Shown: positions 46,001-54,960 of the stretch, in pieces
How the letters are laid out: every line of letters begins with the position of its first letter
Position numbering within the stretch: the first letter of the stretch is position 1
Assembly (NCBI RefSeq): GCF_005771425.1
Contig: NZ_VBTZ01000012.1
Span: forward strand, 1 to 64,000
Origin: Methylocystis sp. B8
Lineage (GTDB): Bacteria > Pseudomonadota > Alphaproteobacteria > Rhizobiales > Beijerinckiaceae
DNA length: 64,000 bases
Direction: 5' to 3'
Made by a program: the position numbers and the translations under genes
Notes under the pieces: generated by a model
Databases searched by the model: none
Told to the model about the DNA's origin: nothing
The model's input: the letters and a program-made list of their open reading frames with translations, nothing else

Positions 46001-47468
46001 CGCTGTGGGCTTCGCCGGCATAGATGACGCTCTCGAGCTGCGCGTCGGAGAGCAGCCCCGACTCGATAACGCTTTTGGCGAGATGCGGCCGATAGGAGGG
46101 TTTCGGCGGGGCGACCGACGCCATGGCGGCGGATTGGACGAGCGTCGTCGGATGCGGGCGGGCGCCGTTGATCGCAATCGATTGGACCGAATAACGCTCA
46201 TAGAGCCCAGCGCTGAGCGCGCCGCCCTCGGGCGCCTTCCAGTCGCGAGCTTCATAAGCGACTTCGACGACCGCCCCCGCCGGAATATTGCCTGCAGGAG
46301 CTGACGTTGGCGCCGCTGCGCGCGCCACGCCCGACTCTGACGCCTTGATTTGCAAAGACGCCGGACGTTTGACTGCCGAGAAGGGGAGGGGGCTTGTCGA
46401 TGACGCAGTGAACGCCGTCGACTGCGCCGACGAAACACTGAGCGCCGCGCGCGGCGGAACCTCTCGCAGAACAAGCGCGAGCAGCTCTTCGAGCGATCCA
46501 ACGGGTCCGAAACCCGCGGGGAAGACTTTCGGATTCTTTGCTGGCGTCCGGTCGAAAATCGTCAGCCGGCTTTCGACGGTCGTTCCATGGCGCGCAAAGA
46601 ACCCGCGCGCGAGCGAGGCGGTGAAGATAAGCCTGCCATGCTCCTGCAAACGCTCGAAACTTCCGCGCCAAGCGTTCGACGTCGGGGCAAAACTTTCGCC
46701 GGTGATGGCGACGAGCCGGCCGCCAGCGCGAAGACGCAAAAGCCCGGAACGGATATGCTCGAAGGTCGCCGCCGCGTGACGCCCTTCGATCAAGGGCGAG
46801 GCAGAAAAGGGCGGGTTCATCAGCACGACGCTCGGCGCGAGATTTCCGTCGAGCCGGTCGTTGATCTGCGCGCCGTCGTAATGCGCGAGCGCCGCCGCCG
46901 GGAACAATCGCGCGAGCAGCTGCTGGCGTGTCTGCGCCCATTCATTGAGGATCAGCGTCGCGCCCGAGAGCTCGGCGAAGATCGCCAGCGTGCCCGTGCC
47001 GGCAGAGGGCTCGAGCACGACGTCGCCGGGAGTGATCCCCGCCGTGAGACTCGCAACATAGGCGAATTCCAGCGGCGTCGAAAATTGCTGCAGCGCATCG
47101 CTTTCTTCCGAGCGCCGCGTTTCGCTGGGCAACAACGCGCCGATTTTCGAGAGCATCGTGAGAACGCGCGCCGGATTATTTTCAGCGCGCGCGAACATCG
47201 CCGGCCCATAACGGCGCAAAGATAACACCTGCGCCGCCTCTACCGCTTCATAGGCGTCCTTCCAGCTCCAGGCCCCTTGTGCGTCGCTGGCGCCGAAGGC
47301 GCTTTCCATGGTGCAGCGTAGGGCAGGGGCGTCGATGACTCGCCCCTTGGTGAGATGAATGACGAGCGCCTGCGCCGCCATGACGAGCGCATGCGGCTTG
47401 TCGGCCGACAGGAAAGAAAGTTCGGACTGTTCGCGGGGCGCTTAAGCAACGGCGAGGATCGGGCTCAT
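43017..47468 (-). pseudogene. Methyltransferase-helicase fusion (strawberry-notch / P1 DarB type), broken at three points
   Basis: About 1480 codons. N-terminus: class I methyltransferase with SAM motif VVLEPSAGTGTLAIF and catalytic NPPF (VVLMNPPFSASPL). Then an SF2 helicase with Walker A GDGTGAGKGRQVAG, DEAH (VIVFDEAHALA), LYVSATGATT and a helicase C domain (YILVFSDAGGTGRSYHAE). P1 DarB, with the same domains, protects incoming DNA from type I restriction. Lesions: TAA at codon 9 from the ATG at 47468 (47442-47444), a frameshift near 45700 (after KQGTPI) and another near 43375. ATG 47381 would avoid the first. Both long halves are otherwise well conserved. Confidence 0.8.
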
Positions 47469-47558
47469 CAATTGTCTCCGGAGTAACGGCCCGGGACGCT
47501 CTCTCTTTCCGCTTCCCGAGCTCGCCCTCCCGGCAAAGCCCTCTTCCTCTTTTCTCCC

Positions 47559-47984
47559 TCAGCCTCTCCCGCGCGCCAGCCGTTTGACGGCGAGTGGGCG
47601 AAACATCGCGCTGATCCGCGACAGATCTCCGCTCATCACCGCTCGAACATCGCTGGCAAGCGCCGCCGGCTCATCAAGCAGCGACAGCGGCGCGAAATGA
47701 TTCCGACCGCCCTCATAGTCGCGCCTGCCGTTGCAGGAGCGGATCAAGATGCCGCTGTCAGCGCCGGTCGCGGGCTGCGAGAGCTGGATATAGATGTTCT
47801 CGCCATGCAAAATGATTTCGCCGGAGACGGCGACGCCGCCAAGGCAGCTGCGGATGTCGAAGGAATTTGGAGGAAGCCGCAGCTCCTTTGCGAGCGCGCG
47901 CAAAGCGGTGCGTCCATTCTGGTGAAACAGTTTCTTCTGCGCGCCGTCGTAGGCGCAGCGCCGACGCCAATCGAACATCTTCAT
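47559..47984 (-). CDS. Hypothetical plasmid protein
   Basis: 141 residues, mixed alpha/beta (LGGVAVSGEIILHGENIYIQ, GILIRSCNGRRDYEGGRNHF, APLSLLDEPAALASDVRAVM). It lies between the ParB-like and methylase-helicase genes on the same strand, a position held by similar small proteins on related plasmids. RBS GGGGGAT. Function unknown. Confidence 0.7.
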   Translation of the reverse strand: MKMFDWRRRCAYDGAQKKLFHQNGRTALRALAKELRLPPNSFDIRSCLGGVAVSGEIILHGENIYIQLSQPATGADSGILIRSCNGRRDYEGGRNHFAPLSLLDEPAALASDVRAVMSGDLSRISAMFRPLAVKRLARGRG

Positions 47985-48000
47985 CCCCCAAAAAAGAGAA

Positions 48001-48024
48001 GAGCCCGCCGGGTAGGGCGGGCTC
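48001..48024 (-). terminator. Terminator of the ParB-like gene
   Basis: GAGCCCGCC and GGCGGGCTC (on + GAGCCCGCC-GGGTA-GGGCGGGCTC) with CTTCTCTTTTTT following on the minus strand. It lies 36 bp past the stop at 48060. Confidence 0.85.
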
Positions 48025-48059
48025 CTGGTGAGCGCGGAATGTTTCGAACAGGCGCCAGA

Positions 48060-50123
48060 CTATTCGGCAGCCTCCGGGACCACCGGCTCGGCCTCGTACT
48101 CGGCAAGAAAGGCGGGAAGGTCGTCGTCACTTCCCGCCCGCGCTTCTTCGCCGATTTGAGCGGGTGCCGCCGCGATCGGCGCGGCGTCGAAGTTTTGCGT
48201 TCGCAAAACTTCGGGCAGCCAGCCGCTGTCTGCGAGCAGGCGCTCGGCTTCCACCGCCATATCGGCTTTCTTGAGATGCTCGATCATTTGCGCCGTCGCC
48301 TCGCCCTTCGCTTCGCGGACGGCGGCGAGAATCTGCGTCTTCGTTACCTTCCCGAAATAGTTCTCGACCGTCGTCACCCAAAAGTCTCGCATATCGAGCG
48401 CGAGATGTTCGGCGAGGCGATCGGCATGATCGAATGCGGCGCTTCGCCGTTCATACGGCAGATAAGGCGCGTTGACGCCAAAGCCGACACAGAAGGCGAA
48501 GAGCGCCGCACGATCTTCCTTGCTTTGCGCAATGAGCCAACCCCAGAGATCGGTGGGATTTTGCGGCAGACGCAATTGCCATTGCCCGAAGGTTTCCTGA
48601 AGGGCGCTCGCTGCTGGCGCGTCGCCGATGCCGAGCGCGTGAGACCCGATCGGCGCGCTGCGCAGAGTGATGTCCAGACAAGAGTGCTGCGCCGATCCGT
48701 AGAAGATATTGAGCGCCAGCGCGTGGGTCGCCGCCAGAAACGCGGTTTCCGGATCAGCCGACAGCCTCAATCGTAGCGCCATCGTCCGATACGCGGAGAG
48801 TTCCGTACGCAGACGATCGGACAGTTTGGGAGAGGCTTCTCCCTCAATGTCCCCGTCGCCGGGCGAAACGCCCTCTGTCGACACCTGCGTCGAATCCGGA
48901 TGAATCTCGCCAGATCCGGACTGTTGAGAATTCGCTTCGTTGCGCTGTTCGATCGACGCCTCATCCTCGGGACGTACATAGCCCCGTTCGAGTTTCAGCG
49001 CGCCATTGCAATCGATGCTGACGAAAACGCCGCCGCGCGCCATATCGGCCGGATCAAAAATCGCGGGGCGCTGCTCGATGGCGTCAATGATTTCTTCGAG
49101 TTCGCCCATTCTCCGGTCGATGTCTTCCGGAAGCTCGTCGACGCTGGTGTGCTCTTCCGAGAGCGTGTCATATTCTTCGAGCGCTGCGTCGTAGCGTTCC
49201 TTCTCTTCATCCGAAATTTGCGGCGTCGTCGACGGCAAGCGACGATGGCCATTCGTGTGGCCATAGGGGAATTCGCATACGAACTCCGCCCACTTCCAAC
49301 CTGCGGAGCGAAGATCGTCCGCCGCTTTCGCGAGCTTTTCCCGCGCGAGCCGATCGAGCAGCGCGACATCCTGCAGCCAGCCGCCATGATCCTGCTGAAA
49401 AAGATCTCGCAAGACCACGCCGCCAGCCGCCTCATAGGCCTCGACGCCGACAAACATCGCGCGCTTGTCGCCGGCTTTGACCGCACCTTCCGTCAGCATG
49501 CGGCGAATCGTATAAGGCTCCTTGTTGTAGGAACGCGCGAGCGCGTCCCACACTTCTTCCTGACGCGCATGATCGTCGGTGACGCAAAACGCCATGAGTT
49601 GTTCCAGCGTCAATTCTTCCGCGACATAGAGATCAAGGATCTTCGGGCTCGCAGCGGCCAATTTGAGGCGTTGGCGCACAACCTGCGCTCCGACGAAAAA
49701 CCGCGCCGCGATCTCATCAACGCTCAGGCCTGCATCTTGCAGATTTTTGAACGCTCGGAATTGATCGAGCGGATGCAGGGCTTCACGCATCGTATTTTCA
49801 GCGAGAGAATCTTCTTCCTCGATGCCCTCCGTTTTCACGATGCAGGGAACGGGCGCGTTCTTTGCGAGGCGCTTCTGCTTGACAAGCAGCTTCAGCGCCG
49901 CGAGCCGCCGCCCGCCGGCGCTAACCGCGAATTTTCCAGTTTCCTGGTCGTCGCCGTCCAGCACGGGCCGCACGCTCAACGACTGCAGCAATCCCCGCCT
50001 TGCGATATCCTCTGCCAATTCTTCAACGCTGACGCCCGCTTTAATGCGGCGCACGTTGGCGTCCGACGCCACGAGCCGATCGAGCGCAATATCCCTCGCT
50101 CCCACAAGCGCAATCTTCGACAT
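48060..50123 (-). CDS. Large ParB/Spo0J-family protein
   Basis: 687 residues. ParB domain in residues about 10-115 (ASDANVRRIKAGVSVEELAE, AVSAGGRRLAALKLLVKQKR, ENTMREALHPLDQFRAFKNL), a helix-turn-helix (LSVDEIAARFFVGAQVVRQR), then a long C-terminal region with acidic coiled coil and a terminal alpha-helical domain. Bigger than Spo0J/ParB (about 300); such long forms are typical plasmid accessory proteins separate from RepB, with a possible regulatory or nuclease role. RBS GGAGATTG. Followed by a strong terminator. Confidence 0.87.
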   Translation of the reverse strand: MSKIALVGARDIALDRLVASDANVRRIKAGVSVEELAEDIARRGLLQSLSVRPVLDGDDQETGKFAVSAGGRRLAALKLLVKQKRLAKNAPVPCIVKTEGIEEEDSLAENTMREALHPLDQFRAFKNLQDAGLSVDEIAARFFVGAQVVRQRLKLAAASPKILDLYVAEELTLEQLMAFCVTDDHARQEEVWDALARSYNKEPYTIRRMLTEGAVKAGDKRAMFVGVEAYEAAGGVVLRDLFQQDHGGWLQDVALLDRLAREKLAKAADDLRSAGWKWAEFVCEFPYGHTNGHRRLPSTTPQISDEEKERYDAALEEYDTLSEEHTSVDELPEDIDRRMGELEEIIDAIEQRPAIFDPADMARGGVFVSIDCNGALKLERGYVRPEDEASIEQRNEANSQQSGSGEIHPDSTQVSTEGVSPGDGDIEGEASPKLSDRLRTELSAYRTMALRLRLSADPETAFLAATHALALNIFYGSAQHSCLDITLRSAPIGSHALGIGDAPAASALQETFGQWQLRLPQNPTDLWGWLIAQSKEDRAALFAFCVGFGVNAPYLPYERRSAAFDHADRLAEHLALDMRDFWVTTVENYFGKVTKTQILAAVREAKGEATAQMIEHLKKADMAVEAERLLADSGWLPEVLRTQNFDAAPIAAAPAQIGEEARAGSDDDLPAFLAEYEAEPVVPEAAE

Positions 50124-50208
50124 GTTTCAATCTCCGCGACGGGCCGGCGAAAGCCTCTCTCGCCTCCTATCCCATCACGAAGCCCAAAGGGCCCTCTTAC
50201 TTTTCCGC

Positions 50209-50261
50209 TTGAGGCGGCGAGAAGATGCCCTATACTATGACCTGAATATCCGGCAGGATAT
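50209..50261 (+). promoter_or_regulatory. Promoter and operator of the Xre-RES operon
   Basis: TTGAGG (50209-50214), 16 bp, TATACT (50231-50236) form a sigma-70-like promoter. Then ATATCC-GGCA-GGATAT (50246-50261), a perfect inverted repeat, lies 5 bp before the antitoxin ATG and overlaps its RBS, a fitting site for Xre autorepression. Confidence 0.65.
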
Positions 50262-50266
50262 CTTCC

Positions 50267-50719
50267 ATGGCCTCCCCCAAAGCCCGCGCCGCACAAGTCA
50301 AGAAAACCCCCACGCGCAAGACGCATAGGCCCAGTACGGCTCAAAAGACTGCCGTGGCCGCCGGGCCCCTTGCGGCGATTCTCATAGGCAAACGGGGTCT
50401 CGTGCAGCTCGACGGCGTCGCCACGGCCTTCGGCATGTCCAAAGGACAACTCGCCGAAACCATCGGCCTCAGCCGCGAATCCCTTTACAAGCGCGCGCGT
50501 CTCGAGGGACCCAAGACCCAGTCGCGCCTGAAGGAAATGCTCGAAATCGTCTCTCGTATTTCCGACTGGGCGGGCGGCAAGGAGCAGGCAATGGCCTGGT
50601 ATCGCGCCCAGCCGATCCCGGCATTTGGCGGCCGCACCGCCGAAGCGCTGGTCAAGGATGGGCAGGCTGGGGCGCTGCGTGACTATCTCGATCACATCGC
50701 CCTTGGCGGCTTTGCTTGA
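50267..50719 (+). CDS. Xre/ParS-type antitoxin (DUF2384)
   Basis: 150 residues: basic N-terminal tail, a helix-turn-helix (GVATAFGMSKGQLAETIGLS) and a C-terminal DUF2384 domain (ISDWAGGKEQAMAWYRAQPI, FGGRTAEALVKDGQAGALRD, YLDHIALGG). This is the antitoxin of RES-Xre modules; it blocks the toxin active site and represses the operon. Its stop overlaps the toxin start (TTGA). Confidence 0.88.
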   Translation: MASPKARAAQVKKTPTRKTHRPSTAQKTAVAAGPLAAILIGKRGLVQLDGVATAFGMSKGQLAETIGLSRESLYKRARLEGPKTQSRLKEMLEIVSRISDWAGGKEQAMAWYRAQPIPAFGGRTAEALVKDGQAGALRDYLDHIALGGFA

Positions 50720-51234
50720 GATTTCAGGGGACCTGCTACCGGGCGCATGATCCAAGATGGTCCTTCGCGCCGCTCTCGGGTAACGGCGCGGCGATCCACG
50801 GCGGCCGCTTCAATCCAAAAGGCGTTCCGGCGCTCTACCTTGCGCTGACGATCATAACGGCCGTCAAGGAAATCAATCAGGGCTTCGCACATAAGATCGA
50901 GCCATGCGTGATCTGCTCTTATAACGTGGACTGCGACGACATCGTCGACCTGCGCACCGAGGACGATCAAAAAACTGCCGGCGCTTCGCTCGCCGATTTG
51001 GCCTGCGCCTGGTTCTCGGACATCTCGCAGGGCAGGGAGCCGCCGTCGTGGCGGATCTCACGGAAGCTGCTCGACGCGGGAAAGGCCGGCATCCTTGTTC
51101 CGAGTTTTGCGCCCGGCGCAACCTCCGCCGATCAAAATCTCGTGCTCTGGAAATGGGGCAAGACTCGCCCTCACGAAGTTTCCGTTTACGATCCGAGCGG
51201 TCGGCTGCCCAAGGATCAGCTCTCATGGAGATAG
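50716..51234 (+). CDS. RES-domain toxin
   Basis: 172 residues from TTG 50716. It has the RES-domain pattern: CYRAHDPRWSF (conserved Arg), GGRFNPKGVPALYLALT and ITAVKEI (conserved Glu), and a later Ser/Trp region (GILVPSFAPGA, LVLWKW). RES toxins degrade NAD+ by phosphorolysis. Start codon TTG and overlap with the antitoxin keep toxin output low. The pair likely stabilises the replicon. Confidence 0.88.
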   Translation: MRFQGTCYRAHDPRWSFAPLSGNGAAIHGGRFNPKGVPALYLALTIITAVKEINQGFAHKIEPCVICSYNVDCDDIVDLRTEDDQKTAGASLADLACAWFSDISQGREPPSWRISRKLLDAGKAGILVPSFAPGATSADQNLVLWKWGKTRPHEVSVYDPSGRLPKDQLSWR

Positions 51235-51469
51235 TGTAGTTTCGCTTCCTGCACTTCCGGAAACACCAAATACGCAGGGGCCGAGAAGGAATGGGACTTC
51301 TCCATTTTTGCGTCTACATTCAAAATTCGCATAATTTGGATTATGGAACTAGAATAGCCGTGTTATCGCAAGTAATCGCGAAGATTTCACGGGCGCAACT
51401 TTAACAATCACTAATTGCAAAATGCAAAACTCTTAAGCGTTGCTAGGCAAGTCCTTGCGACACTCGATG

Positions 51470-51964
51470 CTACATGCCGAAAAGATAGGTGGCGGTGTAG
51501 GGAACGGAATGTAGCTCCCCTTCGGTGGAACAGCCTCCCTCGAGAAGGCCGCCCTTCGTGTTGAGGCGCAAAATCCAGGTCGCACCAGCGGCGAGACCGG
51601 CTGTCGTCTGTTGAACGACGGCTAGCTTGAGCCATGGAACGTCTTGGCTGGATTGGCCCGGAACTTTAGCTACAAGCTTGCCCGCAACACGCGATCCATC
51701 CGCGAATTCCCATACCGGGCCTGCGTAGTGTCGGCCAATGGTATTTCGTCCGGCAATCAAAATGGCGATTGGCTCACGAAAGGCCCATTCCAAGCCGCCC
51801 TTGGCATTTTTCGAACAGACATAAATCTGTGCGCCTACCCCTTCGACGCGAGCGAGCGGGATCCCTCCCTTGACCGAGATCGGGTCGGGGAGCGTAGGAA
51901 GCTCCTCTGCGTGTGTGTCTGCCACGCTGAGAAGGACGACCAAGCAGCAAATAGTCTTTCTCAT
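51470..51964 (-). CDS. DUF3455 exported protein
   Basis: 164 residues. Signal peptide ending near THA, then the DUF3455 pattern GVGAQIYVCSKNAKGGLEWA, FADGSRVAGKLVAKVPG, DVPWLKLAVV and a conserved pair GGCSTEGE/YTATYLF. Periplasmic, function unknown, often in stress or metal contexts. The stretch 51235-51469 shows no gene. Confidence 0.8.
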   Translation of the reverse strand: MRKTICCLVVLLSVADTHAEELPTLPDPISVKGGIPLARVEGVGAQIYVCSKNAKGGLEWAFREPIAILIAGRNTIGRHYAGPVWEFADGSRVAGKLVAKVPGQSSQDVPWLKLAVVQQTTAGLAAGATWILRLNTKGGLLEGGCSTEGELHSVPYTATYLFGM

Positions 51965-52025
51965 GGTCTATCGTTCTCCGATTGCTGATGATTGGGAACC
52001 AAAAAAAGTGACCATCTAACCTTTC

Positions 52026-53360
52026 CTATGATCTTGGCAGGCTAGCCCCAAACGACAATGTCGCGATTGATCCCTGCCCATCCGGCATGCGCTCAAACGA
52101 AAAAAAACCGCATTGAGTCTCTGCTATGCGATGAACGATCTTCAGACCCAAGCCGACGCCTTTCGGCTCTTCCATGTCGCTCATAATTTTGTTCTGCCGT
52201 CCATTGTCGCGGACGCAGAACTGGGGCCCGGGACCCACTTCGACTACGATTGCCGAACCCGGCGTTGTGTGGCGAATGGCGTTTTCAATCAAATTGCGCA
52301 GGGCGTTCTCGACGAGTGCGGGGCGCCCAAGGAAGGACCTTCCGCCTCGGTCCGTCAATTCGAGACTTCGGCCCGAGTCATAGGCGACAGGAGCGAGCGC
52401 ACCAACAACGCTTTCAGCAATAGCAAATGGCGTAATCGTCTCGACCGGCGACAGATCCGCAGACTCTAGGCGCGCCAAGGTGGTTAACTGCTCAACCAGC
52501 CAGTTAAGTGAGACTAGGTCCTGCTCGACCTTTCTTGCGCGTGGGTCAGCGATTTTCTCTAGTTCAAGGCGCGCAATTGCAATCGGGGTTCTTACTTCAT
52601 GTGATATCGCGGATGTGAAGATTTTTTGGGCCTGCACCACTTCTCGCACCCTGCCAAAGCTCTTGTTTACCGCTTGGATCAGGGCCGCGATCTCGCGTGG
52701 CATTCCAGCAAGGGGCAGATTACTATTCGAGTCGGCCGGATTTAGTTTCTCGGCAAGATCCGCCGCGGCCTTAATCGGCTCCAAGGTCCGGCGGATTGAA
52801 AAAATGCTCGCGCCGAGGACGACGACGAGCATAAGGCTCATCGGCAAAGCCATATGGTCGAACACTTCACGTGCAAGCACCGTGAGGACGACGCCCGCGC
52901 GATCTTGGAGAACGGCCATTTCAATGGTCACGAGCTCATCGTCGATGCGGTATGTTTTGCCGCCCGCCACCTTCCAGGGCGTCTCGGGATCACGTCTAAT
53001 CATCCAGAAGTCCGGAGGGGACGCATATGAGGGGAGGAGGCGCAAGGGGCATTCGCCGATGCAGTTCGTATAGAGGATTGCACCGCTGCCCGTACGTATC
53101 CTCACCAGATAACTTCCGTCATTGGAATCGTAGCGCCCGTGCAGTCCAGCCGGGAGATCAAAACCAAGCCTGGCCTGATTTCGCCAAAGCCCCCTGAAGA
53201 GCGCATCCGCCTCTCTCTGGATCGAATGGCGAGCAAGCTCCTGCTGATTGAACCAATATTCTGCAATAACCCCGATTAGCTGCGCAATCATTGCTAGCGC
53301 CGAGAAGAAGATGATTGGTCGGATGACCGTCGACGTTAGAGAACGGGCCCCACTGATCAC
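52026..53360 (-). CDS. Sensor histidine kinase
   Basis: 444 residues: N-terminal helix, periplasmic sensor region (about 40-165), second helix (LMLVVVLGASIFSI), HAMP-like linker, H-box AISHEVRTPIAIARLE, N-box NLIENAIRH, G1 VRDNG and G2 GVGLGLKI. Last gene of a four-gene operon joined by ATGA-type overlaps. It phosphorylates the OmpR-like partner 53357-54034. The signal is unknown; the small Cys-containing periplasmic loop and the PepSY/b561 neighbours hint at redox or metal. Confidence 0.88.
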   Translation of the reverse strand: MISGARSLTSTVIRPIIFFSALAMIAQLIGVIAEYWFNQQELARHSIQREADALFRGLWRNQARLGFDLPAGLHGRYDSNDGSYLVRIRTGSGAILYTNCIGECPLRLLPSYASPPDFWMIRRDPETPWKVAGGKTYRIDDELVTIEMAVLQDRAGVVLTVLAREVFDHMALPMSLMLVVVLGASIFSIRRTLEPIKAAADLAEKLNPADSNSNLPLAGMPREIAALIQAVNKSFGRVREVVQAQKIFTSAISHEVRTPIAIARLELEKIADPRARKVEQDLVSLNWLVEQLTTLARLESADLSPVETITPFAIAESVVGALAPVAYDSGRSLELTDRGGRSFLGRPALVENALRNLIENAIRHTTPGSAIVVEVGPGPQFCVRDNGRQNKIMSDMEEPKGVGLGLKIVHRIAETQCGFFSFERMPDGQGSIATLSFGASLPRS

Positions 53361-54034
53361 TGCTTCCTCTCTCGAAGGAAATAGCCGACGCCGCGGATGG
53401 TTTCGAGCGACACGGCGGTTCTCGCAGGATCAAGCTTCTTTCTTAGCCTGGAAACCGCCGTCTCCAACGCGTTACTCGAAAGCTCTTCGCCGAACTCCGA
53501 CAGGGCATATTCGAGCTTTCGCTTGTTGACCACGGATCCGATATCCCGCATCAAGATTTCTAGGACGGCGCGTTCACGCGGCGCCAGCGCTAACGCCTCA
53601 TCGCCGCACATGACAGACCCAGACGCGACATCAAAAACCAATCGGCCGGCCTCCAGCACCGGGTCCGCCACGCTGGGGGACCGCCGTAATAGAGCGCGGC
53701 AACGGGCGAGAAACTCCCTGTGATTGAAGGGTTTCACCAGATAATCGTCTGCACCGGCATCCAGCCCTGCGATCCGCTCGTCGATGGCTCCGCGCGCGGT
53801 TAAAATGAGTATCGGCGTTTGGTTCTTCGCCCTGCGCATAGTTCGGATCAGATCGAGTCCATCGCCATCAGGCAATCCAAGGTCTATGAGAAGGAGATCA
53901 TATTCAGTGGTGGCGATAGCCTCCTCGGCATCGACCAAGCTTCCCACGGAGTCGACCCGCCAGCCGGCAGCATGAACTGCTTCGGTCAAAAGCTCTCTCA
54001 GACGCGTCGCATCTTCGACGAGCAACAACCTCAT
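53357..54034 (-). CDS. OmpR-family response regulator
   Basis: 225 residues. Receiver with acceptor Asp in LLLIDLGLPDGDG and Lys in LVKPF; C-terminal winged helix (LAPRERAVLEILMRDIGSVV, ETAVSRLRKKLD, TIRGVGYFL). Overlaps its kinase by 4 bp. A direct repeat GCTGTCA with an 11-bp period upstream of the operon (54922-54939) is a candidate binding site. Confidence 0.9.
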   Translation of the reverse strand: MRLLLVEDATRLRELLTEAVHAAGWRVDSVGSLVDAEEAIATTEYDLLLIDLGLPDGDGLDLIRTMRRAKNQTPILILTARGAIDERIAGLDAGADDYLVKPFNHREFLARCRALLRRSPSVADPVLEAGRLVFDVASGSVMCGDEALALAPRERAVLEILMRDIGSVVNKRKLEYALSEFGEELSSNALETAVSRLRKKLDPARTAVSLETIRGVGYFLRERKQ

Positions 54035-54594
54035 GCGCGCTTGTAGCCCGTGATCATCGAAAGAACCAGATTTTCACGGTGTCTCCAACTCTCAAGCAGC
54101 GCGGCGCAGGCGTGAGCGCCGGCGAGAATCAGGATCGAATTCGCGATCGCCTCGTGGATGTCCTCCAGAGACTGGCTTCCAAAGAACCCGTCTAGCGTCA
54201 ACATCCAGCCTGTGACCGAGACGGCGACCAGCAAGCCCATGAGCGACAGCATCATAACGGCTCCTGCCGGATTGTGCCCGAGAAACCTTTGCTCCTCCCC
54301 GCGAAATCGAGCCGCAACGTAGCGGCTAAAGTTCGACGGCCGCGGAACGAAATCAGTAAATCGCGCGTGCTTCGACCCTACGACCCCCCAGATCACCCGC
54401 ACGATCAGAGCTAACGCTACCAGGTATCCGACCCAACGGTGCAATCGCCCGCCTTCTTCGAAAACGTAGAGATCAGCAAGACAACCCAGGACAACGGTCC
54501 AGTGAAAAAGTCTCACGATGGGATCCCAGACGAAGACCTTTGTGGGTCGGCGGGCGACGCCGTCCCTCTCCCGATGTAGTTTCGCCAACATCAC
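54031..54594 (-). CDS. Cytochrome b561-type membrane protein
   Basis: 187 residues with four membrane helices and likely haem-ligand His residues in helices 1 (PIVRLFHWTVVLG), 2 (GRLHRWVGYLVALALI) and 4 (IHEAIANSILILAGAHACAA). Inner-membrane diheme b-type electron carrier that can pass electrons to a periplasmic partner. Overlaps both neighbours, so it is under the same control as the two-component system. Confidence 0.85.
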   Translation of the reverse strand: MMLAKLHRERDGVARRPTKVFVWDPIVRLFHWTVVLGCLADLYVFEEGGRLHRWVGYLVALALIVRVIWGVVGSKHARFTDFVPRPSNFSRYVAARFRGEEQRFLGHNPAGAVMMLSLMGLLVAVSVTGWMLTLDGFFGSQSLEDIHEAIANSILILAGAHACAALLESWRHRENLVLSMITGYKRA

Positions 54595-54866
54595 AGGCTC
54601 CCAATGTTGGCCTTCACCACGTCGCCGCTGACAGGATCGAAATAGACTTCCGCCTTCGCGCCGTCTTTGGTGTAGCCGTAGATCTCATAGCATTCGCCAG
54701 AGACCCTAAAAGTCTTGATCCGTTCATAACCGGCTTCGGCAGCCTTGGACCGCATCGCCGCTTCTGACATCCATTTGTCTTTGGGCTCAGCCGTGCATTT
54801 GGGAGCAGCCCGAGCAAGCGCCGGCATCAAGAGCGCCGCACAAATCACGAGCGTCGTTGTGCGCAT
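54591..54866 (-). CDS. PepSY-domain exported protein
   Basis: 91 residues: signal peptide ending near ARAA, then a PepSY fold (MRSKAAEAGYERIKTFRVSG, ECYEIYGYTKDGAKAEVYFD, PVSGDVVKANIG). Contains two Cys in the mature part. First gene of the operon; a periplasmic partner for the b561 protein or a signal input for the kinase is a reasonable inference. Confidence 0.82.
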   Translation of the reverse strand: MRTTTLVICAALLMPALARAAPKCTAEPKDKWMSEAAMRSKAAEAGYERIKTFRVSGECYEIYGYTKDGAKAEVYFDPVSGDVVKANIGSL

Positions 54867-54921
54867 ATGTATTCTCCTTCATTTTGTCGACCAGCAACGC
54901 AATCTAATTTGCTTGATTGGA

Positions 54922-54939
54922 GCTGTCAGTTCGCTGTCA
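54922..54939. promoter_or_regulatory. Direct repeat, putative response-regulator box
   Basis: GCTGTCA at 54922-54928 and 54933-54939, period 11 bp, i.e. one helical turn, the usual spacing for OmpR-family dimers. It sits between the divergent PepSY operon and the HlyD-like gene, so both may be controlled. Confidence 0.55.
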
Positions 54940-54960
54940 TTATCGTCACAAATTCGCCTT

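Noticed and set aside
46587-47225. 212-codon plus-strand ORF opposite the methylase part
   Set aside because: Overlaps conserved SAM and NPPF motifs read on the minus strand; no protein-like features of its own.
48900-50240. 446-codon plus-strand ORF opposite the ParB-like gene
   Set aside because: Composition (Arg/Phe/Ile-rich) and lack of domain motifs mark it as a shadow; the ParB motifs are on the minus strand.
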